A stretch of 7,536 nt of DNA from Alphaproteobacteria bacterium. GTDB lineage: Bacteria > Pseudomonadota > Alphaproteobacteria > Rickettsiales > Rickettsiaceae. How positions within the stretch are numbered: position 1 is the stretch's first letter; each line of letters begins with the position of its first letter. The stretch is from NCBI GenBank assembly GCA_030430995.1, contig JAUIKA010000049.1, forward strand, positions 1 to 7,536, given 5' to 3'. The notes under the pieces were generated by a model. The model searched no databases. It worked only from the letters and a program-made list of their open reading frames with translations, and was not told the origin of the DNA. Position numbers and translations under genes: made by a program. This document shows, one piece after another, positions 1-6,088 of the stretch.

Positions 1-137
1 AAATATAAAAAAAAATACTTAATGCCATGATACAAGCAGATATGCTGAAAGATTTTATTTTTTTCTTCATATTTTGTTGCAAGCATACACGAAAAAAAAT
101 AGACTAAATCTAGCGACAAAAAATAACGAGACTTTTA

Positions 138-154
138 ATTTTGTAATACAAAAT
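138..154. repeat. 17-bp perfect palindrome, 8-1-8
   Basis: ATTTTGTA and TACAAAAT form perfect inverted 8-mers around a single A at 146. The flanks extend the symmetry imperfectly: TTTTAATT on the left against AATTAAAA on the right, with a bulge. It lies 27 bases before the ATG at 181 of a decayed reading frame, where an operator for a dimeric regulator could sit. The loop is too short for a good RNA hairpin without opening the centre. In DNA this rich in A and T, chance origin is possible. Confidence 0.4.
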
Positions 155-180
155 AGAATTAAAAAAGAAGAGATTTTTTG

Positions 181-417
181 ATGATAGACTATATTCAAAA
201 TGATGATGCTATTTGTTTCTTGATTAAAAAAGAATTTAAAAAACAAAAGTGAAAAATAACAAGAAGAGAGTTTTCTCTTTAGAGTATTCTAGAGGCAAAA
301 CAACATTATAGAGAAATGAGGAATAAGATCCGGAAAATGCTGGAGTTAGTAAACCTTGATTTGACAGGTATTTCTTGAGTATATTTAGCTAAAATAGAAT
401 GCGTATATCTCTTCTAA
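181..417 (+). pseudogene. Decayed reading frame, unidentified
   Basis: An ATG at 181 follows a purine-rich stretch (AAGAAG, 165-170) that could be a ribosome binding site. The frame runs 23 codons to TGA at 250-252, then stays protein-like past further in-frame stops at 280-282 (TAG), 376-378 (TGA) and 415-417 (TAA). The segment between 283 and 375 is rich in Lys, Arg, Glu and Leu (for example EAKQHYREMRNKIRKML) and looks like a charged amphipathic helix rather than random AT-rich translation. Several stops in one frame without a frame change suggest an old gene disabled by point mutations. I do not recognise the family. It overlaps the start of the RelA/SpoT-like fragment in another frame, so the exact right boundary is uncertain. 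It could instead be a short intact peptide gene (181-252) followed by chance sequence. Confidence 0.4.
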
Positions 418-638
418 TGAGGTTTTAAGTTTCATATTTTATTAAACGTTTAAAAATAACTTAACAACTAAACGATAGATTAGATAATATTAGAACCATC
501 TCTTGTATACAAACTAAAAAACAACGCGCAATAGCTTTAGAGACTATAGATATTTATGTGCCAATTGCAAAAAAATTACAATTATACAATGTAGAGCAAG
601 AATTACTAAAGATAGCTTCAAGAACTCTTCTACTATAA
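401..638 (+). pseudogene. RelA/SpoT HD-domain remnant
   Basis: From 474 to 635 the + strand reads DRLDNIRTI, then KKQRAIALETIDIYVPIAKKL, then LYNVEQEL, ending at TAA 636-638. This matches the conserved end of the (p)ppGpp hydrolase (HD) domain of RelA/SpoT proteins, where the aspartate of the DRL(H/D)N(I/M)RT motif belongs to the hydrolase site and is followed by an ALETLxIYxPIAxxLG block. Upstream, another frame (401-442) reads ISSNEVLSFIFY, resembling the segment just before that motif in rickettsial SpoT-like proteins. That frame stops at 443-445, and the frame must change between about 446 and 473 to rejoin. The N-terminal HD residues, the synthetase domain and the C-terminal regulatory domains are all missing. 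It is therefore a non-functional fragment. Multiple short and broken spoT/relA copies are known from Rickettsiales genomes, often in amplified integrative elements. The family match is from memory of the motifs, but is strong. Confidence 0.8.
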
Positions 639-684
639 TGTACTTTCTAATCAACCCCTGTAACTTTATGCATTAAATTATCTT

Positions 685-707
685 AATAGATATCCTATAT
701 ATCTATT
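685..707. repeat. Perfect 9-bp inverted repeat, 5-nt loop
   Basis: AATAGATAT (685-693) and ATATCTATT (699-707) pair perfectly around CCTAT. The stem is almost all A-T, with one G-C pair, and no T run follows on either strand, so it is not a convincing rho-independent terminator. It lies between the RelA/SpoT remnant and the end of recQ and could slow or end the recQ transcript, or protect its 3' end. That role is inference only. Confidence 0.45.
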
Positions 708-792
708 CTTGAAAATACAAAGCTACCTTTTTTATAGCTATAACGAATTCATAAAACATATTTTTGCTATCTATATCTTGACCATCTCACCT

Positions 793-832
793 AAGGAGCG
801 TAATGCCTAATGATATCACTATATATACTTGA
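793..832 (+). other. Strong ribosome binding site with 9-codon mini-ORF
   Basis: AAGGAG at 793-798 is the closest match to a consensus Shine-Dalgarno site noticed in this window. It lies four bases before an ATG at 803. The frame encodes only MPNDITIYT before TGA at 830-832. A second ATG at 833 gives four codons more (MTFF) before TAA. Either this is the surviving 5' end of a gene whose body is gone, or a very short peptide, or chance. The 3' end of recQ on the other strand begins 38 bases further on. The first reading fits best with the decayed surroundings. Confidence 0.35.
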
Positions 833-869
833 ATGACCTTTTTTTAATAAACATTTAAAGCATGCTATT

Positions 870-2723
870 TCATATTGGCCTTGATATACGCAACAACTCA
901 ATAAATATCATTCCATATCTCTGCGCCTTCACTAAACCAACACCTGTAATTTGAGAGATCTCCTCAATAGTTCTAGGCTGATTTTCTACTATAGCATATA
1001 AAGTTCTATCTAAAAAAATCACATAAGGAGGAACGCCCTGAGCCGTAGCAAGTTCTTTTCTTTTATGTTTTAAAAGCTCATATGTATTTTGCATATCTTC
1101 ATCTTCAAAAAACAATGTGGCTTTAGTGGTAATTGCCTTTTCTCTTTTTATCTTAGCTTTTTTCTCTGGAAGTTTTTTTAAATATAGCTTAGATTTATCT
1201 TTTAAAAATTTCTTTCCAAGCTCAGTAATAAAGACTCCACCATATTCTGCCATATCTACCGCTAATAAATTTTGTGCTATAATTTGCCTGATAATATTAG
1301 ACCACTCTTGTTTACTATACTCCTGCCCTACACCATATACACTTAGCTTATCATGGCCAAAATTTGTTATTCTTTTATTAATACTACCTAATAAAATATC
1401 TATAATATAATTCACACCAAATCTTTGCCCAGTCCTATGCACAGCAGATATAGCCTTCTGTATAGCTATTGTGCCATCAAATCTATCAGGAGGAAATGCA
1501 CATATATCGCAATTATTACATGGCTCACAGCCATCACCAAAATACTCAAGTAAGATCTGCCTTCTACATCTAGCTGCTTCACAAAACCCTAATAAAGCAT
1601 TTAACTTCTGATGCTCTATCCGTTTCTGGTTTTCATCTGCTGCAGAGCCCTCTATAAAACCCCTTTGAACTACTAAATCTTTTATTCCATAAAGCATCCA
1701 AGCATTTGCTCTTAAACCATCCCTACCCGCTCTACCTGTTTCTTGATAATATGACTCTATAGACTTTGGTAAAGATAAATGAGCAACAAATCTTACATCT
1801 GGTTTGTCTATCCCCATACCAAAAGCAATAGTAGCCACCATAACTATATTCTCTTCTGTAATAAATCTATCTTGATAGCTATGCCTTTCAGAATTTTTCA
1901 TTCCAGCATGATATGGGATAGCCTTTATTCCATTAGTCTGAAGCCATGTTGCCACCTCTTCCACCATAGCTCGTGATAGGCAATATACTATACCGCTATC
2001 ACCTTTATGATATTCTGTAATAAACTCTAATAATTGCTTCCTAGGATTATTCTTTTCTTTCACAACATAGCTTATATTTGGGCGATCAAAACCTGAAATA
2101 AAGCTTTTAACATTACTTTTCCCTGAAAGCAAATATTCTACAATATCTTTTCGTGTAGCAGTATCTGCTGTAGCTGTTAGTGCTATAACTGGAATATTAG
2201 GAAATTTTTCTGCTAATAATGATAGTTTTTTGTAGTCTTGCCTAAAATCATGACCCCATTCTGAAATACAATGAGCCTCATCTATTGCAAATAATGCTAT
2301 ATCTATACCAGATAGGTAATCTAAAAAATCATCCAGCATCAATCTTTCTGGAGCTACATAAAGAAGATCTATTTCTCCAAGCCTAATCAATTCTTTATTT
2401 TTTATTACCTCTGTCTGGGAAGTAGCTGAATTCATAGCTACAGCTTTAACCCCTGCTTGGTTTAAACTATTTACTTGGTCTTGCATCAAGGCTATAAGAG
2501 GGGAAATAACAATCCCCACACCTTTTAGGCATAATGAAGGAATTTGATAACATAAAGACTTCCCTGCCCCTGTTGGCATTAGAACAAATGCACTTCCCCT
2601 TTCTTTAGTTATATGAGTAATGATATCTTCTTGATTGCCTCTAAATTCATTATACCCATATATATTTTTTAATACATGCTTAGGCGTTTTCTCAGAGCAA
2701 GTTATATCTTTTAAGTCCGCCAT
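870..2723 (-). CDS. recQ: ATP-dependent DNA helicase RecQ
   Basis: A 3'-5' DNA helicase that unwinds forks and recombination intermediates in the cytoplasm and, in other bacteria, works with RecJ and the RecF pathway. The 617 residues match the E. coli length (about 609) and keep every domain. These include the Q motif around FRGNQ (27-31), Walker A TGAGKS with Lys55, DEAH at 148-151 followed by the RecQ aromatic-rich loop, LTATA near 182-186, and motif VI QETGRAGRDG (327-336). The zinc site is formed by Cys386, Cys402, Cys405 and Cys408. The RQC winged helix covers about 410-510 (GHDKLSVYGVG at 456-466), and a C-terminal HRDC domain covers about 546-610. The ATG start aligns with the family N-terminus. 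A weak AGAAGAAAG lies about 13 bases upstream. It is the last gene of the minus-strand cluster, 23 bases after tag, so probably co-transcribed with it. No break or missing catalytic residue is seen. Confidence 0.97.
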   Translation of the reverse strand: MADLKDITCSEKTPKHVLKNIYGYNEFRGNQEDIITHITKERGSAFVLMPTGAGKSLCYQIPSLCLKGVGIVISPLIALMQDQVNSLNQAGVKAVAMNSATSQTEVIKNKELIRLGEIDLLYVAPERLMLDDFLDYLSGIDIALFAIDEAHCISEWGHDFRQDYKKLSLLAEKFPNIPVIALTATADTATRKDIVEYLLSGKSNVKSFISGFDRPNISYVVKEKNNPRKQLLEFITEYHKGDSGIVYCLSRAMVEEVATWLQTNGIKAIPYHAGMKNSERHSYQDRFITEENIVMVATIAFGMGIDKPDVRFVAHLSLPKSIESYYQETGRAGRDGLRANAWMLYGIKDLVVQRGFIEGSAADENQKRIEHQKLNALLGFCEAARCRRQILLEYFGDGCEPCNNCDICAFPPDRFDGTIAIQKAISAVHRTGQRFGVNYIIDILLGSINKRITNFGHDKLSVYGVGQEYSKQEWSNIIRQIIAQNLLAVDMAEYGGVFITELGKKFLKDKSKLYLKKLPEKKAKIKREKAITTKATLFFEDEDMQNTYELLKHKRKELATAQGVPPYVIFLDRTLYAIVENQPRTIEEISQITGVGLVKAQRYGMIFIELLRISRPI

Positions 2724-2746
2724 AAGCTATTTCTTTCTTCTAAATC

Positions 2747-3313
2747 CTATCTTTTTTTACTCATCCAACAACTGGTTAAATGGTCATTTACCAAGCCAAC
2801 AGCTTGCATATAAGCATATATAATCTTTGAACCTACAAATGTCATGCCACGTTTCTTTAAATCTTTAGATATAGCCTTACTTTCCTCTGTCTCAGCAGGC
2901 ATATCTGCGAAACTATCCCAATGGTGCACAATGGGTTTATTTCCTACAAATGCCCATAAATATTTAGAAAAACTACCATAGGCTTTTTGTATCTCTAAAA
3001 AAACCTTAGCATTTTTACGCGTTGAAAAAACTTTTAGTCTATTCCTAACTATACCAATGTTATTCAATGCTAACTCCAGCTCAGCATCCTTTATATTAGC
3101 TACCTTCTCTGCCTTAAAATTATAAAAAACCTTTCTGTAATTCTCACGTTTTTTAAGTATAGTCTCCCAACTCAGCCCTGCCTGCGCCCCTTCAAGTATA
3201 AGCATTTCAAATAATTTTTGATCATCATATACAGGCACACCCCATTCATAGTCATGATAATGTGCATATAACTCCTGCCCTGGATTGCCTCCAAAACAAC
3301 GTATCTTATCCAT
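2747..3313 (-). CDS. tag: DNA-3-methyladenine glycosylase I
   Basis: A base-excision repair enzyme that removes 3-methyladenine from alkylated DNA, leaving an abasic site. The 188 residues match the usual length (E. coli Tag 187) and align almost without gaps. The zinc ligands are present as Cys6, His20, His178 and Cys182 (E. coli Cys4, His17, His175, Cys179). The YHDYEWGVP block (19-27) and the EGAQAGLSW block (41-49) hold the family's base-recognition Glu41 and Trp49. The sequences KKRGMTFVG (153-161) and GLVNDH (173-178) are also typical. The ATG start puts the first zinc cysteine at the expected distance. No Shine-Dalgarno site is visible before it. It follows the PBP gene after 75 bases and precedes recQ by 23 bases, so tag and recQ look like a two-gene repair unit at the end of the cluster. 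Confidence 0.97.
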   Translation of the reverse strand: MDKIRCFGGNPGQELYAHYHDYEWGVPVYDDQKLFEMLILEGAQAGLSWETILKKRENYRKVFYNFKAEKVANIKDAELELALNNIGIVRNRLKVFSTRKNAKVFLEIQKAYGSFSKYLWAFVGNKPIVHHWDSFADMPAETEESKAISKDLKKRGMTFVGSKIIYAYMQAVGLVNDHLTSCWMSKKR

Positions 3314-3338
3314 TGTAAATTTATACTAAATAATATTC

Positions 3339-3367
3339 ATTATAATAAGCATTCTAGGATAAAGCAA
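3339..3367 (-). promoter_or_regulatory. Possible promoter for tag-recQ
   Basis: On the minus strand, TTGCTT (3367-3362) and TATAAT (3344-3339) are separated by 17 bases. The -10 is a perfect consensus, while the -35 matches only TTG. Transcription would begin near 3332, giving a leader of about 20 bases before tag. It lies in the 75-base gap after the PBP gene, which contains only a weak 4-bp hairpin (AAGC-AAAA-GCTT, 3362-3373) and no terminator. tag and recQ may therefore have both read-through and their own transcription. Confidence 0.4.
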
Positions 3368-3388
3368 AAGCTTGTTAACTTTATTAAA

Positions 3389-5608
3389 TTATTTGTTTAT
3401 ATTGTTAAAAATACTGTTATTTTTCTTTTTCAAAGCCTCTATAATCCCATCTCTAGAAGGCTTACCTGTCTCATAGTCAACTTTATATAACCTAACTGAG
3501 TCAGGAATTTTAAAGTTTTTTGCAGGCAAATTTATCCCCTTCATAAAATCTACAAATATAGGTAGCGCCACTGAACCACCAAGGCCATTTAAAGACTTTG
3601 GATTATCATAACCTATAAATACCCCGGCAGCCACATCTGGCGTAAACCCTACAAACCATGCATCTTGAGAGTTATTTGTAGACCCTGTCTTGCCAGCGAT
3701 AGGAATATTAAGAACCTTTGCTCTTCTCCCGCTACCTCTTTGCACAACACCCTCCAGCAAAGATATTATCTGGTAAGAGCTATCTTCTTCTACTATTCTT
3801 CTACCATGGCTAGAGAAATTAGTAGGCATACTAACCTTATTTTTTCTTGAAGAATAAATAGTTCTACCTTCCCTGTCTTGTATTAATTCAATATATTGAT
3901 ATGGCACTTGTTTCCCCTGATTAGCAAGAGTAGAATAAGCAGCTGTTATTTTTTCTAAAGTAGTTTCAACAGCCCCAAGCGCTGCAGATAAATATCTTTC
4001 TTTGCCTTCTTCCTGCTCTAAATCAAATCTATTTAATACGTTATATATAGTGTCCATACCAACTATCTGAGCTAGTTTTATTGTAACTATATTCCTAGAC
4101 CTTTCAATGGCTCTCCTCATTGTGATCTCCCCCCAAAAAGAGCCATCAAAATTTTTTGGTTTCCAGATTTTTTTATTTCCCAAGTTTATCTCCATTGGTT
4201 CATCTATAAAAACCTGATTAGGCTCTATACCTTTTTCTAATGCTGCTAAATAAACAAAAGGCTTTACTAAAGAGCCTATCTGCCTCTTAGCTTGTGATGC
4301 GCGGTCAAATTTACTATCTTCATAGTTATAACCACCAACCATAGCAAGCACCTTGCCTGTGTTAGGCTCCATGGCGAATAGCGCTCCATTTATTTCTGGA
4401 TATTGTATTAGTTTATATTTTCCATTTTTTAATCCAATGGCATATAGCCTATCATCTTTTTTGAGCTTATTTAAAGGCAACATAGAATATTTCTTGTCTA
4501 TATCTATATCTTTATTATCTATAGATATAGTAACCTTAGCTTCTGAAACTTTTTTAACTATAGCATTATACTTATATTGATTTTTTCTATAGCCTTGTTT
4601 TATATCATGCATTTCAATGCCTTTCCTTAAAGCATTATTAGCATGTGTTTGATAGTCAGAATTTAAAGTAGTAATAATTGTGAAACCACCATTTAAAAAC
4701 TCTTCCTTACCTACCAGGTCTATCACTATATTACTCACCCTATCTGCAAAGTAATCTGCTAATATAGTTTTATCCTCCTCTTTACCGCGTAATATTACTT
4801 TATCACTTAATGCATGTTTTGCGCTCTCATAAGATATATATCCATCTTCTAGCATTCTATTTATTACATAATTCCTTCTTACCAATGCTTTTTCTGGATG
4901 TTTTTTAGGGTTATAAACACTTGGCGCTTTAGGCAGCCCTGCAAGTAGAGCTATTTCTGCTATATTTAATTCTTCTAATGATTTATTAAAGTAATTTTGA
5001 GCAGCAACTGCAACTCCATAGGAATTATTTCCAAGAAATACTTGGTTTAAATATAACTCTAATACTCTTTCTTTTGAGAATCGATTAGAAATAACATAAG
5101 CTAAAATAGCTTCTTGTATTTTTCTTTTTATAGATCTCTCAGAAGTGAGCAGCATATTCTTTACTACTTGTTGAGTTATAGTAGAGCCACCTTCAATATG
5201 GTTTGAGCTTGTAGCAAGGGAATATATATTTACAAAAAATGCCCTCAAAATACCTAAAAAATCTAAACCTTTGTGATGATAAAAATGCTTATCTTCTGCT
5301 GCTATAAAAGCCTCTGAAATAGTTTTGGGTATATTACGAAATGGCACAAATATTCTATTTTCCGTATAATACTGCCTTATAAGCTTCCCATCAGAGCTAA
5401 ATATTCTGGTAACAGAAGGTGGATAATACTTATCTAAATCATTATAATCTGGCATCTGCCTTGTAGATTCATATATTATATAAACCACAGAAACAGCAGA
5501 TATACATATGCACCAATAAAAAGCCTTTAACACTTTTAATAATACGCCGTGACTATTTTTAGTATTTTGCTTAACTTTATTGATCTGTTTTTTGCGTTGT
5601 TTTTTCAA
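3389..5608 (-). CDS. mrcA: Class A penicillin-binding protein (PBP1A type)
   Basis: A bifunctional peptidoglycan synthase that polymerises lipid II and cross-links stem peptides, anchored in the inner membrane facing the periplasm. A Lys-rich cytoplasmic tail (1-19) is followed by one membrane helix (about 22-46). The GT51 glycosyltransferase domain (about 75-245) shows AAEDKHFYHHKG with catalytic Glu105, GGSTITQQ (140-147), RKIQEA with Glu166, and ELYLNQVFLG (184-193). An OB-like insert (about 320-405) precedes the transpeptidase domain, with SLVK (Ser446 nucleophile, Lys449), SRN (504-506) and KTGST (640-644). At 739 residues it is shorter than E. coli PBP1A (850), with a reduced C-terminus. 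The start is TTG, the only standard start codon after the preceding in-frame stop. The next candidate, GTG at 5533-5531, would remove the basic tail. The first 32 bases overlap the upstream small gene, suggesting translational coupling. All catalytic residues are present. Confidence 0.95.
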   Translation of the reverse strand: MKKQRKKQINKVKQNTKNSHGVLLKVLKAFYWCICISAVSVVYIIYESTRQMPDYNDLDKYYPPSVTRIFSSDGKLIRQYYTENRIFVPFRNIPKTISEAFIAAEDKHFYHHKGLDFLGILRAFFVNIYSLATSSNHIEGGSTITQQVVKNMLLTSERSIKRKIQEAILAYVISNRFSKERVLELYLNQVFLGNNSYGVAVAAQNYFNKSLEELNIAEIALLAGLPKAPSVYNPKKHPEKALVRRNYVINRMLEDGYISYESAKHALSDKVILRGKEEDKTILADYFADRVSNIVIDLVGKEEFLNGGFTIITTLNSDYQTHANNALRKGIEMHDIKQGYRKNQYKYNAIVKKVSEAKVTISIDNKDIDIDKKYSMLPLNKLKKDDRLYAIGLKNGKYKLIQYPEINGALFAMEPNTGKVLAMVGGYNYEDSKFDRASQAKRQIGSLVKPFVYLAALEKGIEPNQVFIDEPMEINLGNKKIWKPKNFDGSFWGEITMRRAIERSRNIVTIKLAQIVGMDTIYNVLNRFDLEQEEGKERYLSAALGAVETTLEKITAAYSTLANQGKQVPYQYIELIQDREGRTIYSSRKNKVSMPTNFSSHGRRIVEEDSSYQIISLLEGVVQRGSGRRAKVLNIPIAGKTGSTNNSQDAWFVGFTPDVAAGVFIGYDNPKSLNGLGGSVALPIFVDFMKGINLPAKNFKIPDSVRLYKVDYETGKPSRDGIIEALKKKNNSIFNNINK

Positions 5609-5945
5609 TATCCTGATTGCTTATTTTGCTTAGTAAGTTAAGCATTTGCTTTTTATACATTTGTTGTCTTTTTAAGCATTCTTGTGCTTGTTGTGACAAC
5701 TGCTCATAACACTGTATTTTTTGCTTGTTTATTTTTACTATGTTTTTTCTGTACTCTATTACCTCTTTTCTTATATTAGGCGGCACAGAAGATAAATACT
5801 TTTTATATTCTTGTACAATATTGTTAGTCTCATCTGATGCAGACTTATAAGCTTGCTGCTCATTAGCATAAGAAAAAGTGCAATAATGCAACATAATAAC
5901 GAAAATACATATATAACTAAAAATATTTTTCTTTATTACTGACAT
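5577..5945 (-). CDS. Small secreted helical protein, unknown function
   Basis: A 122-residue protein with a Sec signal peptide: basic start (MSVIKKN), hydrophobic core (8-24) and a probable cleavage after SYA (25-27). There is no lipobox, so the product should be a free periplasmic or secreted protein of about 95 residues. The mature part is Gln- and Lys-rich and strongly helical. A segment near 44-75 (VQEYKKYLSSVPPNIRKEVIEYRKNIVKIN, split here as VQEYKKYLSS, VPPNIRKEV and IEYRKNIVKIN) continues into a long charged helix to about 107. Cys79 and Cys90 are the only cysteines after the signal peptide. I recall similar short proteins in Rickettsiales but know no function. It overlaps the PBP1A gene by 32 bases and is the first gene of the cluster, so it may act with the peptidoglycan synthase. 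That is inference from position. No Shine-Dalgarno site is visible before the ATG. A second ATG five bases upstream is out of frame and closes at once. Confidence 0.85.
   Translation of the reverse strand: MSVIKKNIFSYICIFVIMLHYCTFSYANEQQAYKSASDETNNIVQEYKKYLSSVPPNIRKEVIEYRKNIVKINKQKIQCYEQLSQQAQECLKRQQMYKKQMLNLLSKISNQDIEKTTQKTDQ
5611..5614 (-). promoter_or_regulatory. AGGA before the TTG start of PBP1A
   Basis: On the minus strand AGGA lies only two bases before the TTG codon at 5608-5606, inside the coding region of the upstream small gene. The spacing is shorter than ideal, so initiation may depend on ribosomes finishing the upstream gene 32 bases further on. An in-frame TAA lies 12 bases upstream of the TTG, which limits the choice of start. 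Confidence 0.4.
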
Positions 5946-5973
5946 AACATAAAAGTGTTAATTACAGCCTGAT

Positions 5974-6002
5974 ATTCTATTATATTTGAATCTAATATAC
6001 AA
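5974..6002 (-). promoter_or_regulatory. Possible promoter of the small protein-PBP1A cluster
   Basis: On the minus strand TTGTAT (6002-5997) and TAGAAT (5979-5974) are spaced by 17 bases, and an overlapping perfect TATAAT sits at 5984-5979 but lacks a good -35 at matching distance. Either -10 would give a leader of roughly 20-30 bases before the ATG at 5945. It faces away from the tlc promoter in the same intergenic region. Confidence 0.45.
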
Positions 6003-6012
6003 TAAAGTTTAT

Positions 6013-6061
6013 GATTCTACTATACAAAATCTTGATGTATATAGATTATTAGGGTAGAATC
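6013..6061. repeat. 8-bp inverted repeat across the tlc promoter
   Basis: GATTCTAC (6013-6020) and GTAGAATC (6054-6061) are perfect inverted copies, 33 bases apart. The right arm covers the putative -10 of tlc. A related GAATCTA also occurs as direct copies at 5988-5994 and 6057-6063, the first lying just upstream of the -10 of the minus-strand cluster. These could be sites for one regulator acting on both divergent promoters, although short AT-rich repeats also arise by chance. Confidence 0.35.
6032..6060 (+). promoter_or_regulatory. Likely tlc promoter
   Basis: TTGATG (6032-6037) and TAGAAT (6055-6060) are spaced by exactly 17 bases, matching the sigma-70 consensus at four of six and five of six positions. 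Transcription would start near 6067, leaving a leader of about 22 bases before the ATG at 6089. No Shine-Dalgarno site is visible in that leader. Confidence 0.55.
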
Positions 6062-6088
6062 TAGCCCAAATAACTTATTTTATATATT

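Larger units (their letters stand above)
1..869. other. Gene-poor, decaying AT-rich region
   Basis: No intact protein gene can be read on either strand here. The stretch consists of A/T-rich sequence with poly-A and poly-T runs, two degraded + strand reading frames (181-417 and 401-638), short palindromes (138-154, 685-707, 733-742 and 859-866), and a mini-ORF at 803-832. The 3' end of recQ abuts it at 870. I saw no tRNA-like or rRNA-like sequence and no GC-rich hairpin followed by a T run that would serve as a clear terminator for the recQ transcript. The combination of broken frames and lack of selection on coding fits a graveyard of former mobile or duplicated genes. Confidence 0.7.

Noticed and set aside
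31..64. AGCA-GATA-TGCT hairpin followed by a T-rich run as a + strand terminator
   Set aside because: A four-base-pair stem in AT-rich DNA with an interrupted T tract is too weak, and no gene is known to end there within the window.
1..869. CRISPR array, tRNA, or insertion sequence ends
   Set aside because: No regularly spaced direct repeats, no cloverleaf-like sequence and no paired terminal inverted repeats with target duplication were found by eye.
1117..1410. Plus-strand open frame of 97 codons with hydrophobic residues
   Set aside because: It is opposite the RQC-HRDC coding part of recQ. The hydrophobic look comes from reading Lys-rich codons in reverse.
1779..1976. Plus-strand open frame of 65 codons
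   Set aside because: Antisense to the conserved helicase motifs of recQ, with no recognisable protein features.
2635..2823. Plus-strand open frame spanning the tag-recQ junction
   Set aside because: It covers the start of recQ and the end of tag on the opposite strand, with no ribosome binding site or homology signal.
3362..3373. AAGC-AAAA-GCTT hairpin after the PBP gene as a terminator
   Set aside because: The stem is only four base pairs with no following T run on the minus strand, so it is unlikely to stop transcription.
3665..4580. Plus-strand open frames at 3665-3850 and 4353-4580
   Set aside because: Both are antisense to conserved transpeptidase and OB-domain coding of the PBP gene.
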